A stretch of DNA of 64,000 nt. Source: Roseiarcus sp963835955 (lineage in GTDB: Bacteria; Pseudomonadota; Alphaproteobacteria; Rhizobiales; Beijerinckiaceae). The first letter of the stretch is position 1; the number at the start of each line of letters is the position of its first letter. The DNA lies in assembly GCA_963835955.1 (NCBI GenBank), contig CAWIHZ010000021.1, positions 1 to 64,000 of the forward strand, given 5' to 3'. Positions 8,905 to 17,883 of the stretch are shown here, piece after piece. The translations under genes and the position numbers were made by a program. Under the pieces are notes generated by a model that saw only the letters and a program-made list of their open reading frames with translations, was not told the origin of the DNA and did no database searches.

Positions 8905-9273
8905 GACGCGTTCCTTCCCTTTGTCGAGCCAATATTAACCACGACCCAGCCCGTGGCGCTGTGACGCGCGTCACACTGGTTGGGAGCTCTGCAAGGAGGA
9001 GGCGTTGCTCAGACGGTCGAGTCTCGGTTTGACCCAGGAGGGAATCTGGAGCCAGATCGATTCCCCGCCGGGCGAAACGCGGACCGGCCTGCTTCGCCGC
9101 CGGCGCCGACGCCGCCCGGCCGCGCGCCAAGCCGCAACTGCAAGCAAACTGCCTAACCAGACTCCCGGCCGACAGTCCGAGGACGGGACGGCCGCAGGAA
9201 CGATCGGGAATGTGCGGGGAGCGAAGCGTTGAAATCGCAACTCTAGGGTCGGCGTCACCGCCGACGCGGCGAC
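8905..9273. other. Non-coding gap between holC and the DUF3828-like gene
   Basis: Apart from the CRP-like palindrome at 8960-8975 I see nothing in this 369-base stretch. The open frames on both strands are arginine-rich and have no recognisable composition or ribosome-binding site. Confidence 0.5.
8960..8975. promoter_or_regulatory. CRP/FNR-family operator, perfect palindrome
   Basis: TGTGACGCGCGTCACA is a perfect 16-bp palindrome matching the CRP core TGTGA-N6-TCACA exactly. It lies 56 bases upstream of the minus-strand gene that starts at 8904, within a plausible promoter distance. Which CRP-like protein binds it cannot be told from here. Confidence 0.5.
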
Positions 9274-9726
9274 TCAGCGCGCCCGCTCCCAGCCGCCCTG
9301 GCCGCCCTCGCGCCAATAGCTGACCGCACGGCCCTCGTCCTTCAGGCGTTTCCAGCGGGCGCGGGCCTCCGCGATCGCCTCGTCGTCGCGGCCGTCGAAC
9401 AACACGATGACCTCGTCGAACGCCCCGTCCTCCTCGACCGCCTCGGCGCCGGGCAAAAGCACCAACATCTTGGCGCCGTTCGGGTTTTCCACCTGCGCCG
9501 TCAGGAAGACCGGATGCGACGAAGGATCGCCGTCGCCGGCCGCGCCGTGGGGGAGAAAACTTGCGTCGTCGTAGGTCCACAGCCGGTCGTTGAGGGCGGC
9601 GACCATCTCGTTGGACGAAGCGCGAACGACGACGCGCCGTCGCCCCGCCAGCGCGCGCTCGAGCAGATCCGGCAGTGCCTGATCGATCCGTCGGCGTTCG
9701 AGATGATGGAAGCGAAACTCGCTCAC
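9274..9726 (-). CDS. holC: DNA polymerase III chi subunit
   Basis: Accessory clamp-loader subunit that links the replicase to SSB. The 150-residue protein starts at a GTG whose last bases overlap the upstream gene's TGA (GTGA); it reads SEFRFHHLERR. It then shows the family pattern: RVVVRASSNEMVAALNDRLWTYDDASFLPHG, PVFLTAQ, NGAKMLVLL and FDEVIVLFDGRDDEAIAEAR near the end. The open frame extends far upstream, but that part is a shadow of the preceding gene. It is probably co-transcribed with the secreted protein upstream and possibly with pepA. Confidence 0.9.
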   Translation of the reverse strand: MSEFRFHHLERRRIDQALPDLLERALAGRRRVVVRASSNEMVAALNDRLWTYDDASFLPHGAAGDGDPSSHPVFLTAQVENPNGAKMLVLLPGAEAVEEDGAFDEVIVLFDGRDDEAIAEARARWKRLKDEGRAVSYWREGGQGGWERAR

Positions 9727-10259
9727 TCGCCTGCCGGTCCGACGATGACGAAGGTGCGGTCCGAATCGGTCGCCATTAGTCCCAGGCTGACGCCGCCGGG
9801 TTCGTGCTCCTCGATCTTGCCGGCGATATAGACGTCGCCACGCTGGCGCGAGGCGTTCAGATATTCGCGCGCGTCGACGCTCATGCCGCGCAGGACGGCG
9901 TTGCTCTTGGCCGCGTCCCAGCCCAGCGCCGCGTGCAGCGCGGCGGCCTGAAATCGCTCGAAATTGGTGGTCGTGCGCGCTTTTGCCGGTTCGCTGATGC
10001 GCGCCTCGAAGCGCACGAATTCGTCGCCGTGGCAAGTCAGGGTCGCATCGACTTCGACTCTGGTCGTCACGTCGAACACGTTCGCGTCGGACCTGGCCCT
10101 CGACACCACGATAGCGTGCGAGAACTCGACCTGCATGTCGCTGGCGGCCAGGCGCAGCGCGTTGGAAAAGGCGTCGCAGCCCGCCAGCGCCCACGCCGAT
10201 TCCGGATCTGAGCACAACGCCGCCAGCGCGAGCGCGAAGACCGTGGATCGAAGCCCCAT
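9723..10259 (-). CDS. Secreted protein of unknown function
   Basis: I do not recognise this protein. From the ATG at 10259 it has 178 residues with a clear signal peptide (MGLRSTVFALALAALCSDPESAWA). The open frame continues 75 bases further upstream, but that would bury the signal peptide, so 10259 is preferred. Two cysteines (in GCDAF and LTCHGDE) could form a disulfide. The mature part is mostly beta-rich with a central helix (FERFQAAALHAALGWDAAK). It sits between pepA and holC on the same strand and overlaps holC by four bases, so it is likely in the pepA operon. Confidence 0.75.
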   Translation of the reverse strand: MGLRSTVFALALAALCSDPESAWALAGCDAFSNALRLAASDMQVEFSHAIVVSRARSDANVFDVTTRVEVDATLTCHGDEFVRFEARISEPAKARTTTNFERFQAAALHAALGWDAAKSNAVLRGMSVDAREYLNASRQRGDVYIAGKIEEHEPGGVSLGLMATDSDRTFVIVGPAGE

Positions 10260-10323
10260 TGTGATGTCCCCGCCCATGTCATCGAGCCAGTTCCAAGTCT
10301 CCGCAATCCTCGACGTCGCAATC

Positions 10324-11823
10324 CTAGTCCTCATACGAGTCGGCGATCAGACGGTTCAGCAGGCGAACGCCCCATCCCGAACCCCAGGACTGGTTGATCT
10401 CCGACGCCGGCGAACCCATGGCCGTGCCGGCGACGTCGAGGTGCGCCCAAGGCGTTTCCTTGATGAAGCGCTGCAGGAACTGCGCGGCGGTGATCGAGCC
10501 GCCATGGCGTCCGCCAGTGTTCTTCATGTCGGCGAACTTGGAATCGATCATCTTGTCGTAGCCGGCGCCGAGCGGCATTCGCCAGACCTTCTCGCCGGTC
10601 GCCACGCCCGCCGTGATCAGCCGCTGCGCCAATTCGTCATTGTTCGAGAACAGGCCCGCGTATTCCTGCCCGAGCGCCACCATGATGGCGCCTGTCAGCG
10701 TCGCTAGATCGATGATCGCCCGCGGGGAGAAGGTCTCCTGAGCATACCACAGCGCATCGGCCAGCACGAGCCGCCCCTCGGCGTCGGTATTGACGATTTC
10801 GATCGTCTGTCCTGACATCGAGGTGACGATGTCGCTCGGCCGCATCGCGTCCCCGTCGGGCATGTTCTCGACCAGGCCGATCACGCCGACCGCGTTCACC
10901 TTCGCCTTGCGCGCCGCCAGCGCATGGAGGAGCCCGACGACGCAGGCCGCGCCGCCCATGTCGCCTTTCATGTCCTCCATGCCGGCGGAGGGTTTGATCG
11001 AGATGCCGCCCGAATCGAAGGAGACGCCTTTGCCGACGATGACGAGCGGTTTTGCCCGCCTCGCGCGGCCGCCGCTCCAGCGCATGGTGACCAAGCGGCT
11101 TTCGCGGGCGGAACCGCGCCCCACGCCGAGCAGGGCGTTCATGCCGAGCTTGCCCATCGCCTTTTCGTCGAGGATGCGCGTCTCGACCCCGAGCTTCTCC
11201 AAAGTCTTGGCGCGATCGGCGAATTCGGCGGGAAAGAGGACGTTCGGCGGTTCGTTGACGAGGTCGCGTGCAAACTCGACGCCTTCAGCCACCGCAAATC
11301 GCTCGTGCGAGATCGCGCGCGCCGCCGCGGCATGGTTCAGGCCGATATAAAAATCAGGCGTTTCGGCGCTCTCCTCGTCCGAATCTTTCTTACGCGTCTT
11401 ATACTTCTGGAAGCGATAGCCGCGTAGGCGAAGTCCCAGGGCAAAGTCGGCGGCCGCGGCGCTGTCCCAAGTCCCCGCGGGGGGCTCGAATGCGACTTCG
11501 ACTTTGTGCGCGCCCGTCAATTTGCCGAAAACGAAGCCTCCGAGCCTCGCGAAGTCGATCTCGCCATTGTCCTTCCCCGGGGCGACGCCGACGACCATCA
11601 GCCTCGAAGCCTCGATGCCGGCCGGAGCGAGAATGTCGAGCGCGGTGCGCTGAGCGCCGCGGAAATTTGACGCCTTGGCGGCGGTCCGGATCAACGGCTC
11701 AAGGTCGCCAAACCGGGCTTTCACCGTCGAAGCGGGCTTCATATCCTCGCCAACAAAGACGACGAGCGCGTTTCCCTTGAGCGCCGACGGCGAACCAAAG
11801 GCGATCTTGACGACTTCGCTCAT
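10324..11823 (-). CDS. pepA: Leucyl aminopeptidase (M17)
   Basis: Cytosolic dizinc aminopeptidase that trims N-terminal residues in peptide turnover. The 499-residue length is typical. Landmarks are GKGVSFDSGG (265-273, with metal-binding Lys and Asp), KGDMGGAA (about 286-293) and the M17 signature NTDAEGRLVL (345-354). The ATG at 11823 follows another in-frame ATG at 11829; the inner one fits family N-termini better. It is transcribed divergently from lptF, as is usual in alphaproteobacteria. Confidence 0.96.
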   Translation of the reverse strand: MSEVVKIAFGSPSALKGNALVVFVGEDMKPASTVKARFGDLEPLIRTAAKASNFRGAQRTALDILAPAGIEASRLMVVGVAPGKDNGEIDFARLGGFVFGKLTGAHKVEVAFEPPAGTWDSAAAADFALGLRLRGYRFQKYKTRKKDSDEESAETPDFYIGLNHAAAARAISHERFAVAEGVEFARDLVNEPPNVLFPAEFADRAKTLEKLGVETRILDEKAMGKLGMNALLGVGRGSARESRLVTMRWSGGRARRAKPLVIVGKGVSFDSGGISIKPSAGMEDMKGDMGGAACVVGLLHALAARKAKVNAVGVIGLVENMPDGDAMRPSDIVTSMSGQTIEIVNTDAEGRLVLADALWYAQETFSPRAIIDLATLTGAIMVALGQEYAGLFSNNDELAQRLITAGVATGEKVWRMPLGAGYDKMIDSKFADMKNTGGRHGGSITAAQFLQRFIKETPWAHLDVAGTAMGSPASEINQSWGSGWGVRLLNRLIADSYED

Positions 11824-12058
11824 GACCATCCTATTTCAACGTTGGCGCGCGCCATCCGATTCGACCAATGCGGTCGGGCCGGCCGCCGGGGGTCGAGATA
11901 TCGAGGGTTTGGCTCGCTCGTCAATAAGCCGCCGCGATTGCGCATCACAATTCTCGGGTAAACCGCACGGAGGGTCCCGACTTGCAACATCAACGCGTAC
12001 GGGATAGCGCCGGCGACGAGCGGCGGATTGGGCCCCCGCGCCTTTCGATGCGGCGGCG

Positions 12059-13168
12059 ATGATTCGAGTTGAACGCTATTTGTTCAGGACGGCGGGGACG
12101 GCCTTTCTCTCGGGCCTCGTCGTACTAACGGGCGTCATTTGGATTACCCAAGCCCTGCGGCAGATTGATCTGTTGACGAGCAAGGGTCAGACCATTCTCA
12201 TTTTTCTTTTGATGACTGGTCTCGCGGTGCCCTCACTGGTGGCGATCATCGCTCCCGTCGCGCTGTTCGGAGGGGTTCTATACACGCTCAACAAGCTCAA
12301 CGGCGACAGCGAATTGGTGGTGATGTCGGCCTCCGGCGTTTCGCCGGCGCGCCTTTTGCGCCCGCTGGCGCTGCTGTCCGGCTTGGTGTTCGCCGTCGTG
12401 GCGGCCTTATATATTCAGGTTCTACCTTGGAGCTTTGGCGCGATTCAAAGGCTGACGACTTTCGTTCATGCCGATTTTATCGCCAACTTCGCCCGTCCCG
12501 GCGCCTTCACCCAGCTCGAATCGGGGTTCGTCTTTCATTTCCGCGAACGTACGCCCGACGGGGCGCTGCGCGGGGTTTTCATGCAGGACTGGCGCGACCC
12601 CGCTCATATCACAACCTACATCGCGGAGGCCGGCAAGACCGTCGATCGCAACGGCTCGACCTATCTTCAGCTTTCGAAGGGCGTCCTTTTGCGGCCGCAG
12701 TCGTCGGGCAATTCAGCGATCGTGACCTTCGACGACTATACGATCGATCTTTCCCAGTTCATGCACGCCGTCAGCTCGATCAAGAAGCCGCAGGAACGAA
12801 CCACCGCCCAATTGCTGAGGCCTGACGCCCAGGATCGCGCCGATCCGACGCTGGACGGCCACATCCGGAGCGAGTTGCTCAATCGTCTAGCGAGCCCGCT
12901 CTACGCTCTTGTCGCCGGCCTGATCGCCTTCGCAGCGCTCGGAGAGGCGCGCACGACCCGGCAGGGGCGCGGCGTCGCGATCAGCGGGGCGATTTTCGCG
13001 TTTCTTTTCCTGCGCATGCTTGGCATCGCGGCGACGACGCTCGTCGTCGGCGACCCATCGGCCGCCGTTTTTGTATGGGCGATCCCGATTGGCGCATGCC
13101 TCGGGGCGCTGACGGTCATCTTCCGTCGACCGCTGCTGGGGTGGCGTCTCATGGCGAGGCCGGCATGA
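12059..13168 (+). CDS. lptF: LPS export ABC transporter permease LptF
   Basis: One of the two permease subunits that, with the LptB ATPase, extract LPS from the inner membrane and push it onto the LptC-LptA-LptD bridge. The 369-residue protein has three N-terminal membrane segments, a periplasmic beta-jellyroll region (about 125-270) and three C-terminal segments (RLASPLYALVAGLIAFAALG onward). Residues TRQGRG form the cytoplasmic loop near the end. Its stop overlaps the lptG start by four bases. Confidence 0.95.
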   Translation: MIRVERYLFRTAGTAFLSGLVVLTGVIWITQALRQIDLLTSKGQTILIFLLMTGLAVPSLVAIIAPVALFGGVLYTLNKLNGDSELVVMSASGVSPARLLRPLALLSGLVFAVVAALYIQVLPWSFGAIQRLTTFVHADFIANFARPGAFTQLESGFVFHFRERTPDGALRGVFMQDWRDPAHITTYIAEAGKTVDRNGSTYLQLSKGVLLRPQSSGNSAIVTFDDYTIDLSQFMHAVSSIKKPQERTTAQLLRPDAQDRADPTLDGHIRSELLNRLASPLYALVAGLIAFAALGEARTTRQGRGVAISGAIFAFLFLRMLGIAATTLVVGDPSAAVFVWAIPIGACLGALTVIFRRPLLGWRLMARPA

Positions 13169-14244
13169 TCGGCCGGACGCTTTCGCTCTATTTGGCGACC
13201 CGCTTCGCGCGGACGGTCATCGCGGCGTTCGCGTTCGTTTTCGCCCTCATCTACGCCGTGGATCTGGTAGAGATGCTGCGCCGTTCGGGCGATGCGCGGC
13301 GGGCGACCGGAATCGCCATTGCCGGTCTGTCGCTTCTTCGGACGCCGACGTTCGCCGAACAGGCCCTGCCGTTCGCGGTGCTGTTTGGTTCGATGATCGC
13401 CTTTCTCAACCTGTCGCGCAAAATGGAGCTGGTGGTGGCTCGGGCCGCGGGGGTATCGGTTTGGCAGTTTCTAACCCCGCCGCTGATCGTGAGCACCCTG
13501 ATAGGGGTGTTGTCGGTGGTCGCATATAATCCAGCGTCGACTTGGATGAAGCAGAGATCCGACGCGATCGAGGTCCGCTTGTTTAGCGACCTGGCGCCTG
13601 GATCGGGGGGGATGTGGATCCGGCAGAAAAGCATCGACGGCCAGGCGGTCATTCACGCCAACGGGAGAGACTCCACCGGGACGCAGCTCACAGGCATTGA
13701 GGTTTTCAACTTCGACGATAAGGGCAATTTCGTCGAGCGGGTGGATGCGGCCTCGGGCGATCTGGAGGACGGGTACTGGTTGTTGCGTGACGCAAAGGTG
13801 ATCACGCCGGGCTTCGAAACGCTTCCGGTCTCGACCTACCTGCTCGCGACCAGTCTCAGTCGTCGGGAGGTCGCTCAGGCCTTCGTGGCGCCGGAGACAG
13901 TGTCTTTCTGGAGACTGCCTGGGCTGGTCGCCCAGACCGAGCGGGCCGGGCTGGATCCGACCGCTTATCGACTGAGATATCAGGAGCTTTTGGCCCGCCC
14001 GCTGATGCTGGCGGCGATGGTGTTGGTCGCCGCATGCTTTTCGTTAAGATTCTTCCGAATGGGCGGCATCGAATATATGGTTTCTGGTGGCGTCGCAGCC
14101 GGGTTCGTGCTTTATGTCATTACGAAAGTGATCAACGACCTCGGCGGGGCCGGATTTATCAGCGCGCCGGTGGCGGGCTGGTCGCCTGGGCTCGTCGGGT
14201 GTTTGTTTGGCGTTTATGTGTTGCTGCAGCAAGAGGATGGTTGA
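13165..14244 (+). CDS. lptG: LPS export ABC transporter permease LptG
   Basis: Partner permease of LptF in the LptB2FG exporter. The 359-residue protein has the same layout: membrane segments at about 15-35, 60-80 and 100-120, a periplasmic jellyroll (MWIRQKSIDGQAVIHA... to about 250), and three C-terminal segments. The start ATG is coupled to the lptF stop (ATGA). The stop shares one base with the lptD start (TGATG), so all three are translated as one unit. Confidence 0.95.
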   Translation: MIGRTLSLYLATRFARTVIAAFAFVFALIYAVDLVEMLRRSGDARRATGIAIAGLSLLRTPTFAEQALPFAVLFGSMIAFLNLSRKMELVVARAAGVSVWQFLTPPLIVSTLIGVLSVVAYNPASTWMKQRSDAIEVRLFSDLAPGSGGMWIRQKSIDGQAVIHANGRDSTGTQLTGIEVFNFDDKGNFVERVDAASGDLEDGYWLLRDAKVITPGFETLPVSTYLLATSLSRREVAQAFVAPETVSFWRLPGLVAQTERAGLDPTAYRLRYQELLARPLMLAAMVLVAACFSLRFFRMGGIEYMVSGGVAAGFVLYVITKVINDLGGAGFISAPVAGWSPGLVGCLFGVYVLLQQEDG

Positions 14245-16850
14245 TGGGATGCGCCGTCAGCTCTTCCCTTGAGCCGAAGACGCACCGCACCCGAGCCTCG
14301 CGGTCCGGTCCGCCGATCCTTGGGCTGGCGGTACTCGCGTCCCTGACCATTTGGCTCTATTGCCCCGCGTCAGCGCAAAATTCGGCCGCGGGCGCGCCGC
14401 CGGCGCAGGCTGCCAAGGCTCCCGGCAAGAAAACGCCAGAAAAGCTCGTCATCGACGCGGACCAACTCGTCTACGACAAGGACAAGAACATCGTTTCGGC
14501 GATCGGATCGGTCCAGCTGTTCTACCAGGGGCGCGTCCTTCAGGCCGACCGCGTAATCTACAACCGGGCCACCAAGCGGGTTTACGCGGAAGGTCACGCC
14601 AAGATGACCGACGAGCACGGCGACGTCGTTTACGGGAGCCGGTTCGAGCTCAGCGACAATTTTCGCGACGGCTTCATCGACAGCGTCCAGTTGCTCACTT
14701 CCGACAAGACACGTTTCACCTCCCCTAGGGTGGAACGCACCAACGGCGACATCACGGTGCTGAGCAAGGGCGCCTACACCGCCTGCGAGCCCTGTAAGAA
14801 TCATCCCGAACGGCCGCCGTTCTGGCAAGTGCGCGCGACGCGCATCATCGAGAACCAGGTGACGCACACGGTCTATTACGAGGACGCGCAACTACTGCTC
14901 TGGGGAGTCCCGATCTTTTGGATGCCGTATTTCTCGTCGCCCAACTCGACCGTCAACAAGCAGACCGGACTCCTGGCGCCGCAGTTCGTCCAGGGCGCCA
15001 ATCTGGGCTACGGCGTCGGCCTGCCCTATTTCATCAATCTTGCGCCGAATTACGATCTGACGCTGACCCCGACCTACCTGTCGAAACAAGGGCTTCTGGG
15101 CGAGGCCAACTGGCGTCAGCGGATGTCGAACGGCATCTATAACATTCGCGTGACCGGCATCAATGAACAGGAGCCCAGCCTGTTTCCCGCCTATCCCTAT
15201 GGCGCGGGCAACAGCCGCTTGCGCGGCTCGATCGAAAGCAAGGGCAGCTTTCTTCTCAACGACATGTGGCAGTTCGGCTGGAACGGCACCTGGATGACCG
15301 ACAAGTTTTTCCTCAACGATTACAAACTGCAAGGCATCGACTTCAGCAATTACTACTTTCAGGACGTCGTATCGTCGGTGTACCTGCGCGGCCAGGCCGC
15401 GCACAGCTATTTCGACCTGAGCGCCTACCATTTCGTCGGCACGACCGCAAACGACGACAATCGCACCCTGCCGATCGCCGCGCCGGTGTTGGATTACAAT
15501 CGCGTCTTCGACCTTCCCGCCGATCGCACCAATGGGCTCGGAGGGCAGCTGACGGTCAACTCCAACGTTGTCAACATCGACCGCACCAACGCGGCGTTTC
15601 AGTCGACTGGCCTGCAGACCTTTGACAACGCCTACCACCTCTATAACGTCTGTGAGACGCAGGTTGCGGGCGTCCTCGTGCCGACCTACATCCCGGGCAA
15701 GTGTCTGTTGCGCGGCGTCGCGGGCGCTTATACGCGCGCCAGCGGCCAGGTCTCATGGCAGCGCAACTATATCGATTCGATCGGCGAGGTCTGGAAGCCG
15801 TTTCTATTCGCGCGTCTCGACGGCGAAGCGACCGAGCTCAATGAAACCGGAGCGATAACCTATGCCAGCGCCGTCGGATCGAGCACGGTCGCCAACTCGA
15901 GCCAGGCCGCCTTTTTTTCCGGCGCGCAACAGGGCTCGTTCGCTCGCGGGATGGCGGGAATCGGGGTCGAGTACCAGTTCCCGTTCACTTTCAGTTCTTC
16001 CTGGGGCACACAGACGATCACGCCGATCGGACAGCTGATCGCGCGGCCAAACGAGATCGTGCCTCGCATCCAGCCCAATGAGGACGCGCAAAGCCTCGTT
16101 TTCGACGAGACCAACCTGTTCGCCTGGAACAAGTTCTCCGGCTACGATCGGATCGAAGGCGGCACGCGGCTCAACTATGGGCTGCAATACACCGCCAACT
16201 TCGCCAATGGCGGGCACGCCAACGTGGTGGCCGGACAGTCGATCCAGGTCGCGGGCCAGAACTCTTACACCCTCTTCGACGTCGCCAACACCGGTCTCGA
16301 TTCCGGCCTCGACAGGACCGTGTCCAATTTCGTCGCCGGCGAGACGCTGCAGCCGTTCTCGACCCCGATCTCGCTGATCAGCAAGCAGCAGTTCGACAGC
16401 GCGACCTTGCAGCTCAAACGTTTCGACGGAATCGCCAGAGCTAGTTTCGCCGGTTTGACCGGCAGCGTCGACTACGCGCTGTATGCGGCTCAACCGGCGC
16501 TCGGGTGGGAATATCCGCGCGAGGGCCTGACCGGAAATCTCGGCTACAAGTTCCGGGATCATTGGTCGCTTGACGGATCGCTCCTCCTTGACATGTCGCG
16601 CCACTATTATGACACTGCGGGGCAGACGACGCCGATATTCTACCCCGTCGGCTATTCGCTCGGCTTCGGCTACAAGGACGAATGCACGACGTTGACCGTC
16701 CGCTACTCGTCCAACCTCAGCGCCCCCGCGGCCTACCCCGTGTATGCGGGCGGCCCGGTCGTTTACAATCCGGCTGTGCGCAATCAGACGCTGATGATCC
16801 AACTGGTCCTGCGCACGCTCGGCGACGTCAAGGCGAACGTCGGCCTCTGA
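14244..16850 (+). CDS. lptD: LPS-assembly outer-membrane protein LptD
   Basis: Outer-membrane barrel that inserts LPS into the outer leaflet. The 868-residue protein begins with a signal peptide (about 30-52, ending PASAQ). An OstA/LptA-like domain follows (LVIDADQLVYDKDKNIVSAIGSVQLFYQGRVLQA, about 75-200), and then a long beta-rich barrel rich in aromatic and Asn residues. The start chosen is the ATG coupled to lptG. The usual downstream partner, the SurA chaperone gene, is absent; pdxA begins 34 bases after the stop. Confidence 0.95.
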   Translation: MGCAVSSSLEPKTHRTRASRSGPPILGLAVLASLTIWLYCPASAQNSAAGAPPAQAAKAPGKKTPEKLVIDADQLVYDKDKNIVSAIGSVQLFYQGRVLQADRVIYNRATKRVYAEGHAKMTDEHGDVVYGSRFELSDNFRDGFIDSVQLLTSDKTRFTSPRVERTNGDITVLSKGAYTACEPCKNHPERPPFWQVRATRIIENQVTHTVYYEDAQLLLWGVPIFWMPYFSSPNSTVNKQTGLLAPQFVQGANLGYGVGLPYFINLAPNYDLTLTPTYLSKQGLLGEANWRQRMSNGIYNIRVTGINEQEPSLFPAYPYGAGNSRLRGSIESKGSFLLNDMWQFGWNGTWMTDKFFLNDYKLQGIDFSNYYFQDVVSSVYLRGQAAHSYFDLSAYHFVGTTANDDNRTLPIAAPVLDYNRVFDLPADRTNGLGGQLTVNSNVVNIDRTNAAFQSTGLQTFDNAYHLYNVCETQVAGVLVPTYIPGKCLLRGVAGAYTRASGQVSWQRNYIDSIGEVWKPFLFARLDGEATELNETGAITYASAVGSSTVANSSQAAFFSGAQQGSFARGMAGIGVEYQFPFTFSSSWGTQTITPIGQLIARPNEIVPRIQPNEDAQSLVFDETNLFAWNKFSGYDRIEGGTRLNYGLQYTANFANGGHANVVAGQSIQVAGQNSYTLFDVANTGLDSGLDRTVSNFVAGETLQPFSTPISLISKQQFDSATLQLKRFDGIARASFAGLTGSVDYALYAAQPALGWEYPREGLTGNLGYKFRDHWSLDGSLLLDMSRHYYDTAGQTTPIFYPVGYSLGFGYKDECTTLTVRYSSNLSAPAAYPVYAGGPVVYNPAVRNQTLMIQLVLRTLGDVKANVGL

Positions 16851-16884
16851 CGGAAAGATTGTCCGAGCCGACGGAGCTCTTTCG

Positions 16885-17883
16885 ATGACGGGCGACAGGC
16901 CGCCCCTGGCGATGACGATGGGCGACCCGGCCGGCGTCGGCCCTGAACTGGCGCTCGCCGCATGGCGGAAACGGAAGCCCGGCGACGCTCCGTTCTTCAT
17001 CCTTGCCGCGCCGGCGTATCTCGCCGCCGTCGCCGGGCGCAGCGGATCGGAGACGCCCATCATCGAGACGGACGCCGCTCGCGCCGCTAGCGTTTTCGAT
17101 AAGGCTTTGCCGGTGGTCCCGCTCGAGAACGCTTTTGAAGCCGAGACCGGCCGACCCGAATCCGGCGCCGCGACGGCGACGATCGAGTCGATCAGGCGCG
17201 CGGTCGAAGCCGTCCGCGTTGGCGGGGCGCGCGCCGTGGTGACCAATCCGATCGCCAAGGCGCTGCTGTACGAGGCCGGTTTTCCCTTTCCCGGACATAC
17301 CGAATATCTGGGCGAGCTGGCGAAGGCTTGGGCCGCGCCAGCGTTTCCGGTGATGATGATCTGGTCGGAAGCGCTAGCCGTCGTCCCGGTGACGATCCAT
17401 ATCGCGCTCGCCGAGGCGCCGAAGGCGTTGAGCGCGGAACTCATTGTCAGGACCGCGCGCGTGGTCGACCGCGATTTGCGCGCGCGGTTCGGCCTCGCGC
17501 GACCCCGCCTCGCGTTCGCCGGTCTCAACCCGCATGCGGGCGAGGGCGGCGCGATGGGGCGCGAGGAGATCACGATCATCGCTCCGGCGATCGAGGCCCT
17601 GCGCGCAGAGGGGATCGACGCGACGGGGCCATTTTCCGCCGATACGATGTTTCACGCCAAGGCGCGCGCGAGCTACGACGTCGCGCTGACCATGTATCAC
17701 GATCAGGGCCTGATCCCAGCCAAGACGCTCGCCTTCGACGAGGGCGTCAATGTCACCCTCGGCCTGCCGTTCGTCCGCACCTCGCCCGACCACGGCACGG
17801 CTTTCGACATCGCCGGCAAGGGCCTCGCCAATCCGTCGAGCCTGATCGCGGCGCTCAAGCTCGCAGACCGGCTGACGCGATGA
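16885..17883 (+). CDS. pdxA: 4-hydroxythreonine-4-phosphate dehydrogenase
   Basis: NAD-dependent step of DXP-dependent pyridoxal phosphate synthesis. The 332-residue protein shows MTMGDPAGVGPEL at the N-terminus and the three metal-binding histidine regions PFPGHTEYL, NPHAGEGG and TMYHDQGLIPAK, followed by VRTSPDHGTAFDIAGKG. The stop overlaps the rsmA start (ATGA). It sits between lptD and rsmA as in related genomes, except that the gene normally in front of it is missing. Confidence 0.96.
   Translation: MTGDRPPLAMTMGDPAGVGPELALAAWRKRKPGDAPFFILAAPAYLAAVAGRSGSETPIIETDAARAASVFDKALPVVPLENAFEAETGRPESGAATATIESIRRAVEAVRVGGARAVVTNPIAKALLYEAGFPFPGHTEYLGELAKAWAAPAFPVMMIWSEALAVVPVTIHIALAEAPKALSAELIVRTARVVDRDLRARFGLARPRLAFAGLNPHAGEGGAMGREEITIIAPAIEALRAEGIDATGPFSADTMFHAKARASYDVALTMYHDQGLIPAKTLAFDEGVNVTLGLPFVRTSPDHGTAFDIAGKGLANPSSLIAALKLADRLTR

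Noticed and set aside
15804..17579. 591-codon minus-strand frame across lptD and pdxA
   Set aside because: It overlaps two certain genes and reads as low-complexity Arg/Gly/Ala sequence.
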